Assembly: GCA_034189135.1 (NCBI GenBank)
Contig: JAXHVO010000051.1
Coordinates: 19,558-67,657, forward strand
DNA: 48,100 nucleotides
Direction of reading: 5' to 3'
From: Thermodesulfobacteriota bacterium
GTDB lineage: Bacteria; Desulfobacterota; Desulfobacteria; Desulfobacterales; JAUWMJ01
Below the pieces are notes generated by a model that saw only the letters and a program-made list of their open reading frames with translations, was not told where the DNA came from and did not search any database. Position 1 is the stretch's first letter, and every line of letters begins with the position of its first letter. This document shows positions 8,081-16,058 of the stretch, piece after piece. The position numbers and the translations under genes were made by a program.

Positions 8081-8177
8081 AAAAGCTCCAGATTAGATGG
8101 TAAACTATGTTATTAACCCGACAACGTAACTTTCAAGCCCTGTTTAGCAGCAGCTTTATTTTGTGTAACGCGTAATC

Positions 8178-8257
8178 GTTACGGGTTGCGCGTTTCGGGT
8201 TACGGGGTATAAAAAAGGAGTATTTACGATTAACAACGCGCAACTCGTAACCCGAAA
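8178..8257. repeat. Inverted repeat of CGTAACCCG-type words between lepA and leuC
   Basis: GTTACGGGTTGCGCGTT (8178-8194) pairs with AACGCGCAACTCGTAAC (8235-8251), 16 of 17 bases. TTTCGGGTTACG (8192-8203) also pairs with CGTAACCCGAAA (8246-8257), 12 of 12. The words are variations on one short unit, so this may be a scrambled simple repeat rather than a single hairpin. It lies between lepA and leuC, which are on the same strand. Confidence 0.6.
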
Positions 8258-8328
8258 CACTTGCGTGATCACAAAAAGAACAAGTTTAAAAAACCGTTTT
8301 ATGGGTAGCGATAAATGTTGTTGTAAGG

Positions 8329-10125
8329 TTAATCCGTATCGGTTTTCAGTACGGATAAAAAAGCCGACTGGGGGATCATCACCTGCCCCACCATCTTCAT
8401 CCGTTTTTTCCCTTTTTTCTGTTTTTCCAAGAGCTTGCGTTTTCTTGTTATATCACCGCCGTAGCACTTTGCCGTCACATCCTTTCTAAATGGCGACACC
8501 GTTTTTCTGGCGATAATGGTGCCGCCGATGGCTCCCTGTATGGCTATTTTAAACATCTGCTTGGGAATTTCATCTCTCAGTTTTTGACAGGCCAATCTCG
8601 CCCGCTCAACAGCCCTTTCTCGGTGAACCAGTTGGGACAGGGCATCTACACGGTCTCCGTTTATCAAAATATCAAGCTTTACCAGATCTGTTTCTCGGTA
8701 ATCTTTTAAATCATAGTCAAAGGATCCGTATCCTTGGGTAACGGATTTGAGTTTATCGTAGAAATCATAAATAACTTCAGCCAGAGGAAGCTCAAATATC
8801 ATTTCCAGGCGGCTGTTGGTGAGATACTGGTAATTTTTATTGATTCCGCGGCGATCCAGACAAAGTTTCATTACCGCACCCATATAGCGGTCCGGGACAA
8901 TGATTGAGGCACGGATAAACGGCTCCTGGGTACTTTCAATCCCACTGGGATCCGGGTATAAAGCAGGGTTGTCTATGGTCAACTCCGATCCGTCATCCAT
9001 AAGGATTTTATAGCGTACCGACGGCGCGGTGAGGATCAGGGAAAGACCATATTCACGTTCAAGCCGTTCCTGAACCACCTCAAGATGTAAAAGACCCAGG
9101 AAACCGCAGCGGAACCCAAAACCAAGGGCAACGGATGTATCTTTTTCATAAATCAGCGATGCATCGTTTAATTTAAGCTTTTCCAGGCCGATGACAAGTT
9201 CCTCATATCCATCAGAGGCAACAGGATAAATCGATGAAAAAACAACGGGTTTGGCTTCCTTAAATCCAGGCATCGGCGTTTCACAGGGTCGGTTTTTTAG
9301 GGTGATGGTATCTCCGCACCGGGTATCGCTGACCGTTTTTATGCCTGCGATTAAATAGCCCACCTGGCCGGCAGAAAGCTCCTGTTGAGGCATGCGGTCA
9401 ATCTGAAATATCCCCACCTCCTCCACTTTGTAAGCCGCCTGGTTGGACATAAATATAATTGTATCGCCGGCTTTTATTTTCCCCTGAAATATTCTAAAAT
9501 GAACAACCGTTCCCCGGTAAGGGTCATAGTGGGAATCAAAAATCAGCGCTCGAAGTGAGTCTTCTGTGTTTATTTCAGGGGCCGGCAGCTTGGTGACTAT
9601 CGCTTCCAGCACATCCTCGATACCGGTTCCTTCTTTAGCTGATACCAGGATAGCCGTGGCGGAATCAAGCCCCAGGTCTTCTTCGATCTGCTTTTTGATC
9701 CTTTCAATATCCGCCGACGGGAGGTCGATTTTGTTTATCACCGGAACAATTTCAAGGTCGTGTTCCAAGGCAAGATAAAGATTTGCCAGGGTTTGGGCTT
9801 CCACACCCTGGCTGGCATCTATTAGAAGCAGTGCTCCTTCACAGGAAGCCAGTGCCCGTGAAACTTCGTAAGTAAAGTCAACGTGGCCAGGGGTGTCAAT
9901 CAGGTTTAGAGAGTACGGATGGCCATCTGTTGCAGTATAAGGCAGACAAACGGTCTGGCTCTTTATGGTGATGCCCCTTTCACGTTCAATATCCATGGTG
10001 TCAAGGATTTGATTCTGAAAATCACGGTCAGACACAATATGGGTGGCTTGAATAAGTCGATCAGACAGGGTGGATTTGCCATGATCGATGTGTGCAATAA
10101 TACTGAAATTTCTTATATTTTTCAT
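8329..10125 (-). CDS. lepA: Elongation factor 4 (LepA), ribosome back-translocase GTPase
   Basis: A full-length 598-residue LepA. GTPase motifs are in order: G1 AHIDHGKST, the switch region RERGITI, G3 DTPGH, G4 NKID and G5 SAKEG. Domain II, the EF-G-like domains III and V, and the LepA-specific C-terminal domain (GGDITRKRKLLEKQKKGKKR) follow. It binds ribosomes and is thought to help initiation or remobilise stalled ribosomes under ionic stress. The C-terminus ends with the usual QSAFLSVLKTD. The gene is not obviously in an operon; about 250 bases containing an inverted repeat separate it from leuC. Confidence 0.97.
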   Translation of the reverse strand: MKNIRNFSIIAHIDHGKSTLSDRLIQATHIVSDRDFQNQILDTMDIERERGITIKSQTVCLPYTATDGHPYSLNLIDTPGHVDFTYEVSRALASCEGALLLIDASQGVEAQTLANLYLALEHDLEIVPVINKIDLPSADIERIKKQIEEDLGLDSATAILVSAKEGTGIEDVLEAIVTKLPAPEINTEDSLRALIFDSHYDPYRGTVVHFRIFQGKIKAGDTIIFMSNQAAYKVEEVGIFQIDRMPQQELSAGQVGYLIAGIKTVSDTRCGDTITLKNRPCETPMPGFKEAKPVVFSSIYPVASDGYEELVIGLEKLKLNDASLIYEKDTSVALGFGFRCGFLGLLHLEVVQERLEREYGLSLILTAPSVRYKILMDDGSELTIDNPALYPDPSGIESTQEPFIRASIIVPDRYMGAVMKLCLDRRGINKNYQYLTNSRLEMIFELPLAEVIYDFYDKLKSVTQGYGSFDYDLKDYRETDLVKLDILINGDRVDALSQLVHRERAVERARLACQKLRDEIPKQMFKIAIQGAIGGTIIARKTVSPFRKDVTAKCYGGDITRKRKLLEKQKKGKKRMKMVGQVMIPQSAFLSVLKTDTD

Positions 10126-10398
10126 TTAATTTTTATTCTCACTAAAAAATGAAAGGTAAAACCTGTTCAGGACAAGGAGGAAAAACTCATAGCTGGTAAG
10201 CCAAAAAGGATTTTGTGGTTGTGGGAAATTAACAGCCGATCATTTTCTCCAGGAATTATAGACGCAAACAAAAGTCGGTTGACACAATCCATGTTTTCAG
10301 CTATATTAATAACTTAGTAATAAAATCATTTTTATCAAATTGTTTTGCCTGATGTCAAGCTTGTAATAAATCGAAAAATAGCTGAGAAATAATCAACC

Positions 10399-11313
10399 AT
10401 GAATGTAGATATTTTAATTGTGGATGACGACTCCAGTGTCAGAAATCCCATGAGCGAATTTGTCAGGCTATCCGGGTACAATTCCTTCGAGGCGTCAAGT
10501 GCAGAAGAAGCCATTGATATTTTAAAGACAAACACCATACAGGTGGTCATCACCGACATCATGCTACCTGAAATGAGCGGGTTTGAGCTAACCGAGCTTA
10601 TCATAAAAGAATATGACAGTGATGTGATCATTATCACCGGCTATAGTGACATTTATTCTTACGAAGAAGCAATCAAAGCGGGAGCAAGTGATTTTATCAT
10701 TAAACCGGTTCGCTTCGAAGAACTGTTGCTTAGGTTGCAAAAAGTTTTATCAGAAAGAGAACTGGCAAAAGATCGTGTCCGGATGATGGAAAAATTGCAG
10801 AAGCTTGCCATCACCGATGGGCTTACCAAACTCCACAATTCAAGATCTTTTTACAGTCAGCTCGAAGTGGAAGTGGACAGGAACAACCGTTACAAACGCT
10901 CACTTGCATTAATGCTTATGGATATCGATCATTTCAAGAAGTACAATGACACTTATGGCCACCTTGAAGGAGATAAGGCGCTGGTTAAAATTGCTCAGAC
11001 AATCAAATCGTGTCTGAGAAAGCTGGATAGTGCCTATAGGTACGGCGGTGAAGAATTTACTGTGATTCTGCCTGAAACAAGCTGTGAAGAAGCGCATACG
11101 GTTGCGCAGAGGATTAAATCGGCTTTAAATGCTGAAAATTTTACGCCTCAAGAGGCAAAAGAAGGAAACATAACCATCAGTATTGGGGTGACGGAATATT
11201 ACCCGGGTGAACAACTGTCGGAGTTTATACAGCGGGCGGACAAGGCCATGTATAAGTCAAAAGAAAAAGGACGGAATAAAGTCACCACACTGACCGCAGA
11301 AGAACTTTTATGA
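10399..11313 (+). CDS. Response regulator with a GGDEF diguanylate cyclase domain
   Basis: Residues 1-120 are a receiver domain with VDDD, the phosphoacceptor Asp in VVITDIMLPEMSG and the Lys in FIIKPVR. Residues about 135-300 are a GGDEF domain with LTDGLTKLHN-like start (ITDGLTKLHNSRSF), DIDHFKKYND and the active-site loop YGGEEF. RKLD lies five residues before the loop, matching the RxxD inhibitory site that binds c-di-GMP, so product inhibition is expected. The protein is PleD-like with one receiver and should make c-di-GMP from two GTP when phosphorylated. It is convergent with the rhomboid gene, and the two coding ends overlap by six bases. The partner kinase is not adjacent. Confidence 0.93.
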   Translation: MNVDILIVDDDSSVRNPMSEFVRLSGYNSFEASSAEEAIDILKTNTIQVVITDIMLPEMSGFELTELIIKEYDSDVIIITGYSDIYSYEEAIKAGASDFIIKPVRFEELLLRLQKVLSERELAKDRVRMMEKLQKLAITDGLTKLHNSRSFYSQLEVEVDRNNRYKRSLALMLMDIDHFKKYNDTYGHLEGDKALVKIAQTIKSCLRKLDSAYRYGGEEFTVILPETSCEEAHTVAQRIKSALNAENFTPQEAKEGNITISIGVTEYYPGEQLSEFIQRADKAMYKSKEKGRNKVTTLTAEELL

Positions 11314-12279
11314 TTTAATCATCACCTTTAAAAACAAATCCCCTTTCAGGCCATCCGTGGTCATCCTGCCAAGCCCTTTTAAGCGAAGCTTGGTATTTTC
11401 TTTTATACCGGGCGGAATAGAAACCCTGACAAGTCTTTTGTGGAATCCCCATGGGATGTTCACCATCTTATGGGTACCTGCCAGGGCCTCAAAAGGTGTA
11501 ATTGCAATCGTGCCGTAAAGATGAGAGTCGTTACCCGGTGCGACAGGACGGATCACCTGCAGGCGGTGTGTCTTTCTCTTTGCGGTTACCGGGCGCATTT
11601 TTTTCGTCACCCCTGCGGACGGTATCAAGAGAAAAAGTTTCAGAAAAATTATTCCAAAAACAAATCCGCCGATATGGGCCCACCATGCAATACCGCTCAC
11701 ATCTCCGTGGCTCCCCGCAGCATTCAAGAACTGAAGGATAAACCAGAACCCGAGAAAAAAATAAGCAGGTATCTCAATAAACCAGGGGATAAATATAATG
11801 GGGATTAAAGTTAAGATTTTCGATTTGGGGTGGAGGATAAAATATGCCCCCATGATACCTGCAATCGCGCCACTTGCTCCGATAGTGGGAATATTGGAAT
11901 GTAAATTTAGTAACAGATGGGAGAGGCCGGAGGCCGTACCACAAAGGAGGTAAAACCCGAGGTATCGCAAAGGACCCAGGCGATCCTCTACATTATCACC
12001 GAATATATATAGAAACCACATGTTCCCCAGGAGATGCAGGAATCCTCCGTGCAAAAACATAAAGGAAACGATGGAAAAAAGCTGCTGACCCGTTGAAAAA
12101 TAAGCGGCGATTTGATAGACGGAATATCGGGCGGGAACCAGGCCGTAGATATAGATAAAGCGGTCCAGCCCCGGCCCCTGCATCAGTTGTAACAAAAATA
12201 CGACCACATTGATGCCGATGATTGTATTATTGATAACCGGGTGGTTTCTGGTAGAAATGGTATCGCGGATAGGAATCAT
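11308..12279 (-). CDS. Rhomboid intramembrane serine protease fused to a DnaJ C-terminal domain
   Basis: Residues 1-220 form a six-helix rhomboid. It has LHLLGNMWFL (Asn 86, oxyanion side), the nucleophile Ser 136 in TIGASGAIAG and the catalytic His 202 in WWAHIGGF. Rhomboids cut transmembrane proteins within the membrane. After a basic linker, residues about 252-323 match the second substrate-binding domain of DnaJ/Hsp40: LYGTIAITPFEALAGT, VRVSIPPGIKENTKLRLKG and GDLFLKV. There is no J domain, so it cannot call DnaK in the usual way. The extra domain is likely cytoplasmic and may bind unfolded clients, which is inference. The gene begins 13 bases after the nadC stop, suggesting co-transcription with nadC, and overlaps the GGDEF gene tail to tail. 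Confidence 0.88.
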   Translation of the reverse strand: MIPIRDTISTRNHPVINNTIIGINVVVFLLQLMQGPGLDRFIYIYGLVPARYSVYQIAAYFSTGQQLFSIVSFMFLHGGFLHLLGNMWFLYIFGDNVEDRLGPLRYLGFYLLCGTASGLSHLLLNLHSNIPTIGASGAIAGIMGAYFILHPKSKILTLIPIIFIPWFIEIPAYFFLGFWFILQFLNAAGSHGDVSGIAWWAHIGGFVFGIIFLKLFLLIPSAGVTKKMRPVTAKRKTHRLQVIRPVAPGNDSHLYGTIAITPFEALAGTHKMVNIPWGFHKRLVRVSIPPGIKENTKLRLKGLGRMTTDGLKGDLFLKVMIKS

Positions 12280-12292
12280 CTGGGCTTACCGG

Positions 12293-13156
12293 TTATTTGT
12301 CGGTTGATTTGGTTGGTTTGATCCGCATGCTTATATCCATGCTTCTGGCAGAATGGGTGAAGGCCCCCACTGAGATAAGATCCACACCGGTATCTGCCAG
12401 GCGGAGAAAATTGTCTTTGGTAACCCCCCCCGAAACTTCAACGATGGCGCGACTGCCGATCAATACGATCGATTCTTTGATTTGTTTAACGCTCATATTG
12501 TCCAGCATGATCACATCCGCACCGGCATCGATGGCTTTCTTTACTTCATCCAGGTTGGATACTTCTACTTCTATCTTCACCAGATGTGATATTTTGCTGC
12601 GGATACGTTCCACCGAAGCGGTTATTCCGCCGCCGGCAGCGATATGATTGTCCTTGATAAGAACCCCGTCGTAAAGCCCCATGCGATGATTAAAAGCCCC
12701 CCCAACGCGGACGGCATATTTTTCTAAACAGCGTAGACCCGGGGTGGTCTTGCGTGTATCCACCAGACGAACGGTATTCTTTTTCAGCTTGTCTACATAA
12801 AAACGTACATTGGTGGCAATACCGGAAAGTCTTTGCAGGAAATTCAAAGCGGTCCGCTCACCTTTGAGCAGGGCACCAAGCGTGCCGCTGACCTGAAAGA
12901 TGGTGTCGCCCTTTTTCACCGTATCGCCATCCTTGAACTCGGAATTATAAACGATTTGGGGATCAAGGCGCTGAAAAACGCTTTTGGCCACCTCAAGTCC
13001 GGCAATCACCAGGCTTTCTTTTGCAATGGTCACACCGACACCCTCAAGCTCAGGGCCAACCAGATTGTCGGTGGTAATATCGGCCGGACCGATATCCTCT
13101 TTAAGTGCGATTTCGATTAAATCATCTATAGAATGCATGTCTAATACTACGGGCAA
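12293..13156 (-). CDS. nadC: Quinolinate phosphoribosyltransferase (nicotinate-nucleotide pyrophosphorylase, carboxylating)
   Basis: A 287-residue enzyme of normal length for NadC. It has the N-terminal ALKEDIGPADITTDNL, the substrate-binding RTALNFLQRLSGIAT, DTRKTTPGLR, the YAVRVGGAFNHRMGLYDG lysine/arginine loop, and the barrel end VEVSGGV. It converts quinolinate and PRPP to nicotinate mononucleotide, CO2 and pyrophosphate in de novo NAD synthesis. nadA and nadB are not in the window. It is followed closely by the rhomboid-DnaJ gene and preceded, 25 bases away, by valS. Confidence 0.95.
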   Translation of the reverse strand: MPVVLDMHSIDDLIEIALKEDIGPADITTDNLVGPELEGVGVTIAKESLVIAGLEVAKSVFQRLDPQIVYNSEFKDGDTVKKGDTIFQVSGTLGALLKGERTALNFLQRLSGIATNVRFYVDKLKKNTVRLVDTRKTTPGLRCLEKYAVRVGGAFNHRMGLYDGVLIKDNHIAAGGGITASVERIRSKISHLVKIEVEVSNLDEVKKAIDAGADVIMLDNMSVKQIKESIVLIGSRAIVEVSGGVTKDNFLRLADTGVDLISVGAFTHSARSMDISMRIKPTKSTDK

Positions 13157-13181
13157 AAAGAGCCCCTCTCTAAGTTGGCCT

Positions 13182-15848
13182 CTAACCAGGGTTAAGCGCT
13201 TTTATCCTATCCAGGTTCGACTGCAACTTCTGCTGCTTTTCCAGCAGATGCATTTTTTTATCTTGCACCTTTTGTACCACCTCTTCCGGTGCTTTTCCCA
13301 GGAATTTCTCGTTTTTCAGTTTGTTTAAAACAGGGACCAGTTCATTGGTCAGCTTGGTAATTGCTTTTTCTAGACGGTGGGTTTCTTTGGCAAAATCTAT
13401 AATTCCTTCCAGGGAGACAAACAGGGTGGCGCCCTCTATCACCGAGGTGGCTACCCGTTCCGGCTTTTCCCCGGAAGGCTCAACCCGAAGAGTCGTCAGC
13501 CCGGCAAGGTTGATAATGATATCTTGATGTTGATGGATCGTTTCTCTGATTTTTTCGTCGTCTGACTGTATGGAAACATCCAGGGACATGGAGGGGGAGA
13601 TGTTCATTTCGCCCCTGATATTCCTTATTCCGGTGATTACCTGCATAACCGTTCCCATTTTTGCTTCGGCGGCTGAATTTCGATTAATGTTTGCAGCATC
13701 GGAATGGTCCGGAGGAAAAATTGCCCGCATAATGGAGCCGTCGGTACCCGGCAGTTTATTAAATATTTCCTCGGTGACAAAAGGAATAAACGGATGCAGC
13801 AAAACAAGTGTATCGTGCAACACCCGCCAAAGTACACTCAAGGTTTTCTTTCTGTTATGCTCACCTTCATTGCCGTAAAGTACAGGCTTAATCGCTTCAA
13901 GATACCAGTCACAAAACTCATGCCAGACAAACTTGTACAGCGCTCCGGCTGCCTCATTAAATCGGTAACTTTCTATGGCTTGGGAAGTCTTGGTCGCCAC
14001 ATGGTTGAGTCTGGACAAAATCCATTGGTCCGGAAGAGATAACCCATTGTATTCGATGGAGTGGTGACTGTGATCAATATGCATCAGGGCAAAACGCGCC
14101 GCATTCCACAGTTTATTGACAAAATGGCGGTATCCTTCCACCCGCTTTTCGGACATCTTGATATCCCTGCCCTGGGCGGCAAAAGCGGCCAGGGTGAACC
14201 GGAAGGCATCCGTACCGTACTTTTCAATGATGGTTAACGGGTCGATGACGTTTCCCTTTGACTTGCTCATCTTTTTGCCATGCTCATCACGAACCAGAGC
14301 GTGCACATAAACATCCTTAAAAGGGACATCCCCCATGAAATGGATTCCCATCATCATCATGCGGGCCACCCAGAAGAAAAGGATATCAAAGCCGGTAACG
14401 AGTACGGATGTGGGATAAAAAATTTTTAGCAGCGGTGTTTTTTCAGGCCAGCCCATGGTAGAGAAGGGCCAAAGGGCGGAGCTGAACCATGTGTCGAGCA
14501 CATCTGTTTCCTGCAACAGGTTTTTGCCTCCACATGCAGCGCATTTTTTTGGTGTATCCAGCGCAACCACCATTTCTCCGCACTCCTGGCAGGTCCAGGC
14601 CGGTATCTGATGCCCCCACCAAATCTGCCGGGAAATACACCAGTCCCTGATATTATTCATCCAGTCAAAATAGGTGTTTTCCCAGATTGAGGGAATAATT
14701 TTTGTTTTTCCTTCCTTTACCGCGGCGATTGCCTTTTCCGCAAGGGGCGCTGCTTTCACAAACCACTGTTTGGACAGATTCGGTTCAACCACGGTCCTGC
14801 ACCGGTAGCAGTGCCCGACGCTGTGTTTATACGGCTCTATCTTCTCAAGAAGACTCTCTTTTTGAAGCTCTTCAATCACCTTTTCTCTGCATGCAAAACG
14901 ATCAAGGCCTTCGAACTTTCCGGCTTCAGCAGTCATCATGCCGTCGTCTCCAATCACCTTGATGCTGGGCAGATCATGGCGGGTGCCTATTTCAAAGTCG
15001 TTGGGGTCGTGTGCCGGTGTAATTTTCAGTGCTCCGGTTCCAAAGGACATGTCCACATATTTATCTTTAATCAGGGGGATCCGCCGGTTCATCAAAGGAA
15101 GAATTACACCTTCGTCGGCGGTTTGCGGATATCGCTCATCATCCGGGTGTATGGCAACTGCTGTATCTCCGAGCATTGTTTCAGGCCGGGTGGTTGCCAC
15201 CACAATGCCGCCTTTTACGTCAGCATATGGATATCGTATATAATAAAGATTTCCATCAATTTCTTCATGCTCAACCTCAAGATCTGCCAGAGCGGTGTGA
15301 CAGCGATGGCACCAGTTAATAATATAGTGACCGCGATAGATAAGGCCTTCTTCGTACAGCTGTACAAAAACCTTGCGCACGGCCTTGGACAGCCCTTCAT
15401 CCATGGTAAAGCGTTCACGGGCCCAGTCACATGAAGCGCCGAGATGTTTGAGCTGGTTAATAATGGCACTGCCGTATTCCTTGCGCCACTCCCATACGGC
15501 CTCAATAAACTTTTCCCGTCCCAGCTGATGTCGATCCGTTCCCTGCTGGGAAAGATGTTTTTCCACCACATTCTGGGTGGCAATGCCGGCATGGTCGGTT
15601 CCCGGCATCCACAGGACATTATTTCCCCGCAGCCTCTGATAGCGGCAGAGAATATCCTGCATGGTATTATTAAGTGCATGGCCCATGTGAAGTACTCCGG
15701 TAACGTTGGGCGGAGGGATCACGATAGAATAGCAGTTTTCATGGCGATCTTCACTGGCGGCAAACAATCCCTGCTCTTCCCAGAATGCATACCAGCGTTT
15801 TTCCACGTCATGGGGTTCATAACCCTTGTCAAGCAGATTGGAACTCAT
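13182..15848 (-). CDS. valS: Valyl-tRNA synthetase
   Basis: Class I synthetase of 888 residues. The HIGH-type motif is PPPNVTGVLHMGHAL, the KMSKS motif is HGKKMSKSKGNVIDP, and the editing domain carries TTRPETMLGDTAVAVHP-like sequence (ATTRPETMLGDTAVAIHP). A C-terminal coiled coil (LEKAITKLTNELVPVLNKL) ends the protein, as in other ValS. The frame is open 31 codons further upstream, but the ATG at 15846-15848 follows an AAGGAG site at proper distance and gives the family N-terminus MSSNLLDKGYEPHDVEKRW, so I start there. nadC and the rhomboid gene follow on the same strand at short spacing. Confidence 0.96.
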   Translation of the reverse strand: MSSNLLDKGYEPHDVEKRWYAFWEEQGLFAASEDRHENCYSIVIPPPNVTGVLHMGHALNNTMQDILCRYQRLRGNNVLWMPGTDHAGIATQNVVEKHLSQQGTDRHQLGREKFIEAVWEWRKEYGSAIINQLKHLGASCDWARERFTMDEGLSKAVRKVFVQLYEEGLIYRGHYIINWCHRCHTALADLEVEHEEIDGNLYYIRYPYADVKGGIVVATTRPETMLGDTAVAIHPDDERYPQTADEGVILPLMNRRIPLIKDKYVDMSFGTGALKITPAHDPNDFEIGTRHDLPSIKVIGDDGMMTAEAGKFEGLDRFACREKVIEELQKESLLEKIEPYKHSVGHCYRCRTVVEPNLSKQWFVKAAPLAEKAIAAVKEGKTKIIPSIWENTYFDWMNNIRDWCISRQIWWGHQIPAWTCQECGEMVVALDTPKKCAACGGKNLLQETDVLDTWFSSALWPFSTMGWPEKTPLLKIFYPTSVLVTGFDILFFWVARMMMMGIHFMGDVPFKDVYVHALVRDEHGKKMSKSKGNVIDPLTIIEKYGTDAFRFTLAAFAAQGRDIKMSEKRVEGYRHFVNKLWNAARFALMHIDHSHHSIEYNGLSLPDQWILSRLNHVATKTSQAIESYRFNEAAGALYKFVWHEFCDWYLEAIKPVLYGNEGEHNRKKTLSVLWRVLHDTLVLLHPFIPFVTEEIFNKLPGTDGSIMRAIFPPDHSDAANINRNSAAEAKMGTVMQVITGIRNIRGEMNISPSMSLDVSIQSDDEKIRETIHQHQDIIINLAGLTTLRVEPSGEKPERVATSVIEGATLFVSLEGIIDFAKETHRLEKAITKLTNELVPVLNKLKNEKFLGKAPEEVVQKVQDKKMHLLEKQQKLQSNLDRIKALNPG

Positions 15849-15964
15849 GAATAAAAACTCCTTTTTACTTTTCACTTCCCCGGAAGAAAAAGCCGTCGGG
15901 CTTCCACCGGGCAGGCTGATTTTTAGGGAAATTGCAATCAACCCAATGCGTCAATAAATTGAAA

Positions 15965-15989
15965 GCGGGGATTATCAAATAATCCCCGC
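15965..15989 (-). terminator. Probable terminator of the acidic repeat-protein gene
   Basis: A perfect ten-base stem, GCGGGGATTA (15965-15974) with TAATCCCCGC (15980-15989), and a five-base loop. Read on the minus strand it lies about 70 bases after the acidic-protein stop and is followed by a T-rich stretch (TTTCAATTTATT). The T-tract is interrupted, so termination may be partial and could allow read-through into valS. Confidence 0.6.
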
Positions 15990-16058
15990 TCTGTATCCTG
16001 ATTTTAAATTAGCGAAATATTCCGATGGGAAATCACACGGGTAAAAATGACTGCAAAA

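Noticed and set aside
14811-15434. 207-residue plus-strand frame inside valS
   Set aside because: It is a shadow of the valyl-tRNA synthetase gene and shows no family features.
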